Source: Phytohabitans flavus (GTDB taxonomy: Bacteria; Actinomycetota; Actinomycetes; Mycobacteriales; Micromonosporaceae). Taken from it: DNA of 64,000 nucleotides. The notes beneath the pieces are model-generated. The model was given only the letters and a program-made list of their open reading frames with translations, made no database searches and was not told the DNA's origin. The stretch spans positions 6,454,001 to 6,518,000 of the forward strand of contig NZ_AP022870.1 of assembly GCF_011764545.1 (NCBI RefSeq), given 5' to 3'. Of this stretch, positions 47,011 through 55,493 are shown in pieces (positions within the stretch are counted from its first letter, which is position 1; the number at the start of each line of letters is the position of its first letter). The translations under genes were made by a program, and so were the position numbers.

Positions 47011-48627
47011 GTGACACCGTCGTCACCGGGTCTCCGACAGGGGGTGGGCCTCTTGGCTACGCCAGCACCACGTACCGAGGTACTCGTGGTGGGAGCCGGG
47101 GCGGTCGGTGCAATTCTCGCTTTGGAATTGGCACATCATAATGTCGCTTCCATTGTGGTCGAAAGGGCGGTGACCGGGCCGTACCATCCTGGTCTGGACT
47201 TTCTGGCCGGCCGCAGCATGGAGTTGCTGCGCCGGCTGGGGCTGACCGCGCTGATCCGCGAGCACGGCGTCAGCCCCGACCTTCCGACCGGACTGGAGTG
47301 GAGCCAGGGACTCGACGACCCGCCGATACTCGTCTCCCCCGGCGAGTCGGCCACCGCCCCGCTCGACGACGGGAGCCTGCCGGTCGAGCGCCACCAGCGG
47401 GTGTCCGGCGCGAAGCTCGCCTCGAAGCTGCGCGACGCCGTACGCCGCCACCCCTTGATCGACCTGCGCGAGGGCTGGACGTTCACCGGCCTCCGCATCG
47501 AGCCTGACGGCGCGGTCGCCGAGCTCGTCGAGGGTGGCACGGGCGACCGCCACTTCGTCTCGGCGCGACATGTCGCCGGCTGCGACGGCGCCCACAGCAC
47601 CGTACGGCGGTGCCTCGAGGTGCCGATGGAGCAGCTTGCCGCACCGGTACGGCACTGCTCGGTGTACTTCCGGAGTGAGGACCTCACCCGCCGCTTCGCC
47701 CGGCGCGGCCTCTCCACGGTGATCGTCGGCGGCGTGGCGCTCGTGGCTCGGGGCGACCACGACACCTGGGTCGGCCATCTCGGCCTCGCGCCAGACGAGC
47801 CGATCACCACCGACCCGGTCGCGATGCTCCGCGTGATGCTCGGGGTGCGGCTCGACCCGACCGAGGTGCTCGGCGTGACCCAATGGGACGACTCGCTAGC
47901 GGTGGCGGCCACCTATCAGCGCGGTCCCGCCTACCTGGTCGGGGAGGCCGCGCACCGCTTCCACCCCGTCACCGACAGCGCGGACATCAGCATCGGCGAC
48001 GCGATCGACCTCGGCTGGAAGCTCGCCGCGGTTATCAACGGCTGGGGTGGGCCGGGCCTGCTCGCCAGCTACGAGCTCGAACGGCGCCCGCGCGCGTTGA
48101 TCGACCGGGAGATGCTGGGCAGAGCCTTGGAGACAAGACGAAGATTCAGCCGGCTGGCCAAGGCCGGCGCGACCCGCGAGCTCCTCGCGGAGGTGTTGCA
48201 ACAGGAGCCGGACCTGCTCGGCACCACCGGCTTCCAGATCGGTGACCGGCTCGCCTCCTCGGTCATCTGGACCGACGACCGTCCACAGTGGCCGAGGCCG
48301 GACCAGGTACCGCCCACGATCTCGCCGGGTGGGCGGGCGCCGGCCGTATGGTTCGGCGACGGCTCGCACCTCTTCGACCGGCTGGGGCGCGAGCTGACGC
48401 TCGTGGACCTTACCGACGACGGCGCCGGCCGGCACCTCGCCGCCGCCGCCCAGGAGCGCGGGATCCCGATGGCGCACCTGGTCGCGGCGGATCCCGCCGT
48501 GTGCGCGCGGTGGGACCACTGCCTCGTGCTCGTACGGCCGGACCTGCACGTCGCGTGGCGCGCGAATGCCGTGCCCGACGACTGGGACCCAATCCTCGAC
48601 CTGGTCACGGGGCGCAAGACCACGTGA
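47011..48627 (+). CDS. FAD-dependent aromatic hydroxylase
   Basis: 538 residues at most. The GTG at 47011 is given; a TTG at 47053, with AGGGGGTGGG before it, may be the true start. It has the FAD motif LVVGAGAVGAILALELA, DG motif ARHVAGCDGAHSTVRR and GEAAHRFHP, then a C-terminal thioredoxin-like domain as in phenol 2-monooxygenase/RdmE-type enzymes. The usual GD motif reads GEAAH, and the following HPVTDSADIS departs from the common P-x-G-G-G-M-N. It probably oxidises an aromatic intermediate of the cluster. Confidence 0.87.
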   Translation: MTPSSPGLRQGVGLLATPAPRTEVLVVGAGAVGAILALELAHHNVASIVVERAVTGPYHPGLDFLAGRSMELLRRLGLTALIREHGVSPDLPTGLEWSQGLDDPPILVSPGESATAPLDDGSLPVERHQRVSGAKLASKLRDAVRRHPLIDLREGWTFTGLRIEPDGAVAELVEGGTGDRHFVSARHVAGCDGAHSTVRRCLEVPMEQLAAPVRHCSVYFRSEDLTRRFARRGLSTVIVGGVALVARGDHDTWVGHLGLAPDEPITTDPVAMLRVMLGVRLDPTEVLGVTQWDDSLAVAATYQRGPAYLVGEAAHRFHPVTDSADISIGDAIDLGWKLAAVINGWGGPGLLASYELERRPRALIDREMLGRALETRRRFSRLAKAGATRELLAEVLQQEPDLLGTTGFQIGDRLASSVIWTDDRPQWPRPDQVPPTISPGGRAPAVWFGDGSHLFDRLGRELTLVDLTDDGAGRHLAAAAQERGIPMAHLVAADPAVCARWDHCLVLVRPDLHVAWRANAVPDDWDPILDLVTGRKTT

Positions 48628-48644
48628 ATACGTCATGTGTCAGA

Positions 48645-48657
48645 CCGGACTGTCCGG
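48645..48657. promoter_or_regulatory. Palindrome CCGGAC-T-GTCCGG
   Basis: A perfect 6-base dyad around one base lies 45 bases upstream of the start at 48703, in the 75-base gap after the hydroxylase gene. It may bind a regulator or form a small mRNA hairpin. Confidence 0.35.
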
Positions 48658-48702
48658 ACAGGCTCAGGCCAATCCGTGCGGCATCGACAGAGGGCAGGTC
48701 TG

Positions 48703-49311
48703 ATGACCCTGGCGATCTCCACCCCCGATCTGATCCACACCGTTGTTGGTGAGTGGCACCGGCGCCTCTCCACCACCCACTCCGCGAAGCGCAGTCACTG
48801 GCGCACAAAAATCATCTATTTCCAGTCCGTCTCCTGGCTACTCGCGATGTCGCCGGGCATCCGGCTCAGCTGGCGGCGGATCGTCGAGGCGGCCAGCCCG
48901 CAGGGCAGCCGCAGCACCTTCTACGAAGTCGCCGGGGCGCATGCGCGACATCCGCTGATCGAGGATTTGATCCGGGACGGCCGGCTCGACTCCATCCAGC
49001 TCGCGCTCTGCTACCGCCGCTCGGACGCGGTGGCCCAGCTCGTCGACGAGACGAAGGTCTGGTCCTTCTGGCCGTACCGGGAGCGCCTCCTGGCCAGGTT
49101 CGCCGCCGAGCCCGCGCCGGCCGAAGCGATGGAGGCCGCGCTCGTGGAGGCGCTGGCCGCCTGGGCCAGCCGCAATCGAGGGCTGGCTGCCGCGCTGGAC
49201 CACGCGCCCCCGGCCTGCGCGGCCGAGGACCTGATGATCATCAAGGGCGGCCGCGTGGCGGCGTTCCGCGCGACGAACGAGCTGAGCGACATCATCCGGC
49301 GTGCTATTTGA
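48703..49311 (+). CDS. TetR-like hypothetical regulator
   Basis: 202 residues from the ATG at 48703, with AGGGCAGG upstream. Residues 45-80 (GIRLSWRRIVEAASPQGSRSTFYEVAGAHARHPLI) look like a diverged TetR helix-turn-helix, because STFYEV resembles the STFYRHF turn, followed by an all-helical C-terminal region with conserved Trp-Pro (SFWPYRERLLARF). I recognise no named family. It may regulate the biosynthetic cluster it follows. Confidence in coding is high from codon bias, but low in function. Confidence 0.6.
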   Translation: MTLAISTPDLIHTVVGEWHRRLSTTHSAKRSHWRTKIIYFQSVSWLLAMSPGIRLSWRRIVEAASPQGSRSTFYEVAGAHARHPLIEDLIRDGRLDSIQLALCYRRSDAVAQLVDETKVWSFWPYRERLLARFAAEPAPAEAMEAALVEALAAWASRNRGLAAALDHAPPACAAEDLMIIKGGRVAAFRATNELSDIIRRAI

Positions 49312-49394
49312 TAAAAGAACCACGCGTTCACGTCATGCCAAAGGCGCGCCGCCTCCGGAGACTCGGCCTTCTCCCCTCGAGAAGAAGGGTCGGC

Positions 49395-49997
49395 ATGAGA
49401 GACAAGCGATCCACGACCTGGACCAACCCCTCCACGCCCTCGATCCGGTACGGGCTTCTCGCCCGCTTCTCCGACTGGTGGTGCGGGGGCCGTGACGGCC
49501 GGAAGGGCATCCCCTCGGTGCCGCAGGACGCCCGGCCGGGCACGCCGCAGGCCGAGCTGAGCACGCCATGGATGATGTTTCTCGGCCAGCTCGGCGTGGC
49601 CCGGATCGAGAAGGAATGGGTCACCTTCCAGCTGGCGGCAGTGGGCCTCGAGGCCAAGCTGCGCGACGCCAACACCCGGCGGAGCGCGCTCGCCGGGGAG
49701 CCCGCCCTCGCCGCCCACCGGCAGGCGGTCGATGGAGAGATCGCGCACCTCGAAGAGCAGATCAAGATCGGGCTGCGCGTGACGCAGCGGCGTGCGCGGA
49801 TGATCGAGGCGTACGTGCGGCGGCGGTGCGCGGCGTACCTCACCCGCCTCGTCCGCGAGCACCCGGACGGCGCGCGGCTCAACCAGCTCATGCGCCCGCG
49901 CTGGCCGGAGCAGGTCGACTGGGCCCGGGTCAGCCTGGGCCCGGAGCTGCCCACCCCGGTCGCGCGGGCGGGTGTCCTGGGCGTGCGGGGTAGCTGA
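49395..49997 (+). CDS. Hypothetical helical protein
   Basis: 200 residues from the ATG at 49395 behind AAGAAGGG. After a basic, Ser/Thr-rich N-terminus comes a long charged helical region (GLEAKLRDANTRRSALAG through HLEEQIKIGLRVTQRRARMIEAYVRRRCAAYLTRLVREHPDG) that may form a coiled coil. It ends with a Trp-containing segment. There is no signal peptide, membrane helix or enzyme motif. The family is not recognised. It stands alone after the cluster. Confidence 0.55.
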   Translation: MRDKRSTTWTNPSTPSIRYGLLARFSDWWCGGRDGRKGIPSVPQDARPGTPQAELSTPWMMFLGQLGVARIEKEWVTFQLAAVGLEAKLRDANTRRSALAGEPALAAHRQAVDGEIAHLEEQIKIGLRVTQRRARMIEAYVRRRCAAYLTRLVREHPDGARLNQLMRPRWPEQVDWARVSLGPELPTPVARAGVLGVRGS

Positions 49998-50546
49998 CGG
50001 GAGGTCACCGCGCCAGGCATCCAGAGATCTTTCGGGCTCGGGATCACATTCAAGTTCTTAAGATCGATATTTGCCCCGGTCCGCGTCAGTCGCAGACCGC
50101 ATGCTCCCGCGGGCACCGCGCAGGTCGGCGGCTCGCTGGCGCTCGCCGAGACCCCCGACCTTCGCTGCCGGGTCCGCGGTCCAAGCCCAACCCCCGGGGT
50201 TCCTCTCCCGCAGCCTGTCGAGCTGGGCGCGTGGCCGCACCCACGGCAGAAACACGACCACGACCTTGGCTCCGGACGCGGCCCCCTGCCGCCAGGGTGC
50301 TGGGCGCATCGATGCACCCAGCTCGACAGGCATTCAGCCGCGACACCCCGGCAACCGCGCGAAGGGGACCGTGGACCCGGCAGCGAAGGTCGCGGTCGGC
50401 CGACCGCGGCCTGGGGGCCGAGCTTGCCAACCGCGAAGGGCGAGGCCGCGGGAGCGACGGTCCGGACCACGACGGACGCCGCGGTAGCTCAATCTCCTTG
50501 GTTTTGGATCTTTATCCAAGACACGAGGCGTCAGGCAACCCACTTG
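49998..50546. other. 549-base stretch without a supported gene
   Basis: It starts with an AT-rich patch at 50040-50075. Next is a GC-rich 300-base part with frames on both strands but no ribosome site or family similarity; it may be decayed sequence. It ends with dispersed repeat copy B and a small hairpin (50504-50509 with 50514-50519) just before the copper promoter. Confidence 0.5.
50376..50497. repeat. Dispersed 122-base repeat, copy B
   Basis: It matches 31377-31498. It carries the palindromic core GGTCGCGGTCGGCCGACCGCGGCC with one mismatch pair, and the same end GCGGTAGCTCAATCTC. On the reverse strand both copies translate to the same pattern (TVAPAASP...VGRPRPSLPGPRS) without gaps, although this frame has no start and is probably not expressed. 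Confidence 0.75.
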
Positions 50547-50561
50547 ATACCCCCGGGGTAT
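50547..50561. promoter_or_regulatory. CsoR-like copper operator
   Basis: ATACCCC-C-GGGGTAT is a perfect 7-base dyad of the kind bound by the copper sensor CsoR in actinobacteria. It lies 16 bases upstream of the copper-locus start at 50578, where it would cover the promoter. Copper is expected to release CsoR and induce the two genes. Confidence 0.8.
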
Positions 50562-50577
50562 GGGTATGCTCGTGGGC

Positions 50578-51530
50578 ATGAACACGCCAACCAGGATGGC
50601 CGGCTACGCCCTCGGGCTAGCGGCGGTCTTCGCCGCGGCCCTAGGCGCCGGCAAGGTGGTGGGCGGGCCGGATCCGGTGCCGCCGACGGCTGCCCACGAC
50701 GGTGGTGGACATGGGGAGAGCCAGGGTGGCGGCCACGACAGCGGCGCGCCCGAGGTGCCGGGCGGCCTCCAGGTCGCCCAGGACGGCTACCGGCTCACCC
50801 CGGTCGACGGGGGACTGCCGGTGGGCCAGGCGGCACCGTTCCGGTTTCGGATCGTGGGGCCGGACGGCGCGGCGGTGATGGACTACACACCGACGCACGA
50901 CAAGGACCTGCACCTGATCGCAGTGCGTCGCGACCTGACCGGCTTCCAGCACGTTCACCCCACGATGGCGGCGGACGGCACCTGGTCGGTCCCGCTCGCG
51001 GCGGACGCACCGGGGCAGTACCGGATTTTTACGGACTTCCGGCCGGCCGCCCGCGAGGAGGCGCTCACGCTCGGCGTGGACGTGCCGGCGCGCGGCGACT
51101 ACCGGCCCGCCCCCTGCCCGCACCGACGCGCTCGGTAACCGTTGACGGCTACACGGTGACGCTCGCCGGCGACCTCGTGCCCGGCACCGCGTCGAAGCTC
51201 ACACTCAGCGTCAGCGAGGGCGGCCGGTCGGTCACCGACCTCCAGCCGTACCTGGCGGCGTATGGGCACCTGGTGGCGCTGCGCGACGGCGACCTCGCCT
51301 ACCTGCACGTACACCCGGACGGCGAGCCCGGCGACGGCAGGACCGCCCCGGGACCGGACATCACGTTCTACGCGGAGGTCCCGTCCGCCGGTGCGTACCG
51401 GCTGTTCCTGGACTTCCAGCATGCTGGAGAGGTGCGGACGGCGGCGTTCACCGCGGTCGCGGGTGGCGCCGAGCTGCCACCGGCGCCTCCGGCACCGGGA
51501 CACGACGACGACGGGCACAGCCATGACTGA
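50578..51530 (+). CDS. Secreted His-rich copper-locus protein (apparent frameshift)
   Basis: About 317 residues. ATG 50578 is preferred over in-frame ATGs at 50560 and 50566 that lie in or next to the operator. An N-terminal hydrophobic segment ([23 protein letters not shown]) acts as export signal or anchor. His-rich stretches follow ([17 protein letters not shown]) and also end the protein ([10 protein letters not shown]), with paired HLIAV...HVHP and [10 protein letters not shown] motifs. The frame breaks at C5 51110-51114; one added C links DYRPAP to [15 protein letters not shown]. It probably binds copper outside the membrane for the ATPase encoded 13 bases later. Confidence 0.75.
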
Positions 51531-51543
51531 GGGAGGAGGGCGC

Positions 51544-53750
51544 GTGACAAACCTCATCGAGCTGGAAATAGGCGGCATGACCTGCGCGTCCTGCGCCTCC
51601 CGGATCGAAAAGAAGCTGAACCGGATGGGCGGGGTGACCGCGACGGTCAACTACGCCACCGAGAAGGCGGCCGTGACGGTCGCCGACCCAGCCGTGAGCG
51701 TCGCTGACCTGATCGCGACCGTGGAGAAGACGGGGTACACCGCCGCCGTCCCGACCCCCGAGCCCGAAGCTCCCCGGGAGACGGACCCGCTCCGCACCCG
51801 GCTGCTCGTCTCGCTGGTGCTCACGATCCCGGTGATCGCGCTCGCGATGGTGCCGGCCTGGCAGTTCGAGTACTGGCAGTGGCTCTCGCTCACGCTCGCC
51901 GCCCCGGTCGTCGTGTACGGCGGGCTGCCGTTCCACCGCGCCGCCTGGACAAACCTCCGGCACGGCGCGGCGACGATGGACACGCTTGTGTCGATGGGGA
52001 CGCTGGCCGCGTTCGGCTGGTCGGTGTGGGCGCTGTTCTTCGGGACGGCCGGCGAGCCGGGGATGACCCATCCGTTCCGGTTCGCGATCGAGCGCGGCGG
52101 CGGCTCCGGCAGCATCTACCTGGAGGCCGCCGCCGGGGTGACTGTGTTCATCCTGGCCGGGCGTTACTTCGAGACCCGGGCCAAGCGCCGCGCCGGTGCC
52201 GCGCTGCGGGCGCTGCTGGAGCTGGGCGCGAAGGACGTCGGGGTGCTGCGCGGCGACACCGAGGTACGGATCCCGGTGGGCCAGCTCGCGGTCGGCGACC
52301 GGTTCGTGGTCCGCCCGGGTGAGAAGATCGCTACCGACGGCGTCGTGGAGGAGGGTTCCTCGGCCGTCGACGCGAGCATGCTGACCGGCGAGTCGGTGCC
52401 GGTCGAGGTGGGCGTTGGCGACGCGGTGGTGGGCGCGACGGTCAACGCGGGCGGCCGCCTGGTGGTGCGCGCGACGCGGATCGGTGCCGACACCCAGCTC
52501 GCCCAGATGGCCGCGCTCGTCGAGCGGGCGCAGACCGGCAAGGCGCAGGTGCAGCGGCTTGCCGACCGGATCTCCGGGGTCTTCGTGCCCATCGTGATCG
52601 CGATCGCGGTCGGCACGCTCGGCTACTGGCTGGGTACCGGCAACGGCGCGACGGCCGCGTTCACCGCCGCTGTGGCGGTGCTGATCATCGCCTGCCCGTG
52701 CGCGCTCGGCCTGGCCACGCCCACCGCGCTGCTTGTCGGTACCGGGCGCGGCGCCCAGCTCGGCGTCCTGATCAAGGGCCCGGAGGTGCTGGAGTCGACT
52801 CGTACCGTGGACACCGTCGTGCTGGACAAGACCGGCACGGTGACCACTGGCCAGATGACGCTGGTCGACGTGGTGGCCGGCGAGGGCGAAGACCGCGACG
52901 AGGTGCTGCGGCTGGCCGGTGCGGTGGAGGCCGGCTCCGAGCACCCGGTCGCCCGCGCGATCGCCAAGGCCGCCGCCGAGCAAGGCTCGCTCCCCCGGTC
53001 GAGGGGTTCCTGAGCACGCAGGGCGTCGGGGTGCGGGGCACAGTGGAGGGGCTCGGTGTAAGTGTCGGGCGACCGGGCGCTGACCAGCGCGTACCAGATG
53101 ATCTCGCGGCGGTGATGGCGACGGCGGAGGCCGCCGGGCGGACGGCCGTGGTGGTGGCTTGGGACGGCCGTGCCCGTGGCGTCCTGGCCGTGGCCGACGT
53201 GGTCAAGCCCACCAGCCGGGAGGCGGTGGCCGCCCTGCGGCGGCTCGGCCTCACGCCGGTGCTGCTCACCGGCGACAACGCGACGGTCGCGAAGGCGGTC
53301 GCCGCCGAGGTTGGCATCGACGAGGTCGTCGCCGGGGTGCTGCCGGCCGGCAAGGTCGATGTGGTCAAGCGCTTGCAGGACGAGGGCAAGGTCGTCGCGA
53401 TGGTCGGCGACGGCGTCAACGACGCCGCCGCGCTCGCACAGTCCGACCTCGGGCTCGCGATGGGCACCGGCACCGACGTGGCGATCGAGGCCGCGGACCT
53501 GACGCTGGTACGCGGTGACCTCACCGCCGCCGTCGACGCGATCCGGCTCTCACGGCGCACCCTGCGCACGATCAAGGGCAACCTCTTCTGGGCCTTCGCC
53601 TACAACGTCGCCGCCCTCCCCCTCGCGGCCGCCGGCCTGCTCAACCCGATGATCGCCGGCGGTGCCATGGCACTGTCGTCGGTCTTCGTGGTCAGCAACA
53701 GCCTGCGGCTGCGCGGCTTCACCGGGTACGCCGCGCGGTCCCGGCCCTAG
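51544..53750 (+). CDS. copA: Copper-transporting P1B-type ATPase (apparent frameshift)
   Basis: About 735 residues from a GTG at 51544 behind GGGAGGAGG. One N-terminal metal-binding domain has [16 protein letters not shown]. The actuator loop is LTGESVPVE, the membrane metal site [16 protein letters not shown], the phosphorylation site DKTGTVTTG, and the His-Pro motif SEHPVARAI. The frame breaks at C5 52992-52996; one added C links QGSLPP to VEGFLSTQG. After it come [13 protein letters not shown] and [24 protein letters not shown]. It pumps Cu(I) out of the cell. With the break it would lack the nucleotide-binding half. Confidence 0.92.
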
Positions 53751-53753
53751 GTT

Positions 53754-54101
53754 TCAGGCCGGAGGTTCTATGAGGCCGATCGTGTTTCCGTCCAGGTCGG
53801 CGAAGGCCGCGATGCGCCCCATACCGGGTACCTCGACCGGGTCGAGCCGCCGGGTCGCCCCGAGCTGCTCGGCCCGCTCGACCGCGACCGCCACGTCTTC
53901 GACCGGGAAGTAGACCGCGATCCCGGTGTACGGGCTCTCGGGGCCGGCCTGCCCGATGCCGCCGCTGGGCGCCTCGGGGACACCGACCAGGGCGTACGTG
54001 TCGTCCAACACCGTCACCGGCCAGCCGAACAGATCCTGGTAGAAGCGGCGGGCACGGGGCGCGTCCGGCGACGAGATGTCGAACCACGCGGGCTGGGTCA
54101 T
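53754..54101 (-). CDS. VOC-superfamily (glyoxalase-like) protein
   Basis: 115 residues, one VOC module pair: WFDISSPDAPRARRFYQDLFGWPV, then GIAVYFPVEDVAVAVERAEQLGA and RIAAFADLDGNTIGLIEPP. Members are metal-dependent isomerases, dioxygenases or resistance proteins. The exact role is unknown. It is convergent with the copper ATPase gene, three bases apart, and divergent from the sigma factor gene by 71 bases. Confidence 0.9.
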   Translation of the reverse strand: MTQPAWFDISSPDAPRARRFYQDLFGWPVTVLDDTYALVGVPEAPSGGIGQAGPESPYTGIAVYFPVEDVAVAVERAEQLGATRRLDPVEVPGMGRIAAFADLDGNTIGLIEPPA

Positions 54102-54172
54102 GAGGGGGCCTCCTGGTGACTTGAAAGATCGTTCGCAGGTGGGACCCGGTCGCTGGGGCAGAATCGTCTCTC

Positions 54173-55204
54173 GTGAGCGAAGTTTTTCTCGAGGACGCCG
54201 ACCTCGCGTACGCCCGCTCCGGGGACTCCGGCGCCTTCACCCGCCTTGTCACGCCACTGCGGGCGGAGCTGCACGCGCACTGCTACCGGATGCTCGGCTC
54301 CGCCCATGACGCCGACGACGCGCTCCAGGATGCGCTGGTACGGGCCTGGCGCGGGCTGTCCCGCTTCGAGGGGCGTGGCTCGCTGCGCTCGTGGCTCTAC
54401 ACCGTGGCCACCCGCGCCTGCCTCGACCTCGTGGAGGGCCGCGGCCGCCGAGCGCTCCCGGTAGACCTCGGACCGTCCAGCGAGCGGGTCGTGCTCGGCG
54501 ACACCCCGATGACCGAGGTCGCATGGCTCGGCCCGTACCCCGACACCGCCCTCGCCGACGGTCCGGCCGGACCCGGCGCGCGGTACGAGCAGCGCGAGGC
54601 GGTGGAGCTCGCGTTCGTGGCCGCGCTCCAGCACCTGGCCCCCAACCAGCGGGCCGCGCTGCTGCTCTTCGAGGTGCTCGGCTTCACAGTTGCCGAGATC
54701 GCCACCACGATGGCCACTTCCACCACCTCGATCAACTCGGCGCTCGCGCGGGCCCGCCGGGTCGTGGCGGAGAAGGTACCGGCACTCAGCCAGCAACGCG
54801 CGCTCCGGATGATCGAAGACGCTCGCCTCCGCGAGATCGTCACCGGCTACGCCACCGCCCTGGAGCGCGGCGACGCCGACGCCCTTGTCGCGCTCCTCAC
54901 CGAGGACGTGACGTGGTCGATGCCGCCGCTGGAGCACTGGTACCACGGCCTGAAGGCGGTGACCGACTTCGCGGTGCGGCTGCCTCTGGCCCGCTGCGGC
55001 TCCTGGCGGCACATCCCGATCAGCGCGAACGGCCAGCCGGGGGTCGCCCTCTACCTGTGCGGCGAGGGCGCCGAGGCGTTCACGGCATGGTCGATCAACG
55101 TCCTCACCCTCCGCGGCGACCTCATCTCGGAGATCACGTCCTTCGTGGACGCTGGCGACTTCGCCCTCTTCGGCCTGCCGCTGCGCTACAGCACCGACCG
55201 TTAA
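54173..55204 (+). CDS. ECF sigma factor with C-terminal NTF2/SnoaL-like domain
   Basis: 343 residues from a GTG at 54173. Region 2 (FTRLVTPLRAELHAHCYRMLGSAHDADDALQDALVRAWRGL) and region 4 (LQHLAPNQRAALLLFEVLGFTVAEIATTMATSTTSINSALARARR) are complete. Residues 220-335 form an NTF2-like fold (YATALERGDADALVALLTEDVTWSMPPLEHWYHG), as in ECF41/SigG/SigJ-type factors where the tail controls activity in cis instead of a separate anti-sigma factor. The adjacent divergent VOC gene may be a target. The upstream ribosome site is weak. Confidence 0.92.
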   Translation: MSEVFLEDADLAYARSGDSGAFTRLVTPLRAELHAHCYRMLGSAHDADDALQDALVRAWRGLSRFEGRGSLRSWLYTVATRACLDLVEGRGRRALPVDLGPSSERVVLGDTPMTEVAWLGPYPDTALADGPAGPGARYEQREAVELAFVAALQHLAPNQRAALLLFEVLGFTVAEIATTMATSTTSINSALARARRVVAEKVPALSQQRALRMIEDARLREIVTGYATALERGDADALVALLTEDVTWSMPPLEHWYHGLKAVTDFAVRLPLARCGSWRHIPISANGQPGVALYLCGEGAEAFTAWSINVLTLRGDLISEITSFVDAGDFALFGLPLRYSTDR

Positions 55205-55493
55205 CCAGATGCGCGGTACGGCGGTGATCCGTACCGTTCTGGTGGAAGACAGCCCAGCGGCGCACCGGCATCGCCGACCGCGTTCCGCGCGTTGGGGTCT
55301 TCGCCAAATGGCAAAGCCGACAGGCCGAGGTTCGAATCCTCTTTCACAGGGCAGCCCCGCGCGACCCTGCCCGCGAGGGCGGCGGTGGTGCGGCCCTGCG
55401 GGCTTGCGACCACGGTCGCAGACGCCCCCGCAGCGCCACCGTAGGGTGGCGCGGGGCTCGCTCAGGCCTATGTGGACGCAGCGGAGGTGAGAA
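55205..55493. other. Spacer with a tRNA-like T-arm and small hairpins
   Basis: GAGG-TTCGAAT-CCTC at 55327-55341 reads like a tRNA T-arm, and GTGGAAG/CTTTCAC could pair as an acceptor, but the distance (about 110 bases) and lack of a clear anticodon arm argue against a working tRNA. Further on GCGCCACC/GGTGGCGC (55433-55452) forms an 8-pair hairpin, likely terminating the sigma-factor transcript. Confidence 0.4.

Noticed and set aside
50083-50370. Possible genes on either strand in the gap before the copper locus
   Set aside because: The frames overlap each other on both strands, lack ribosome sites and show no domain, and part of the area is a dispersed repeat.
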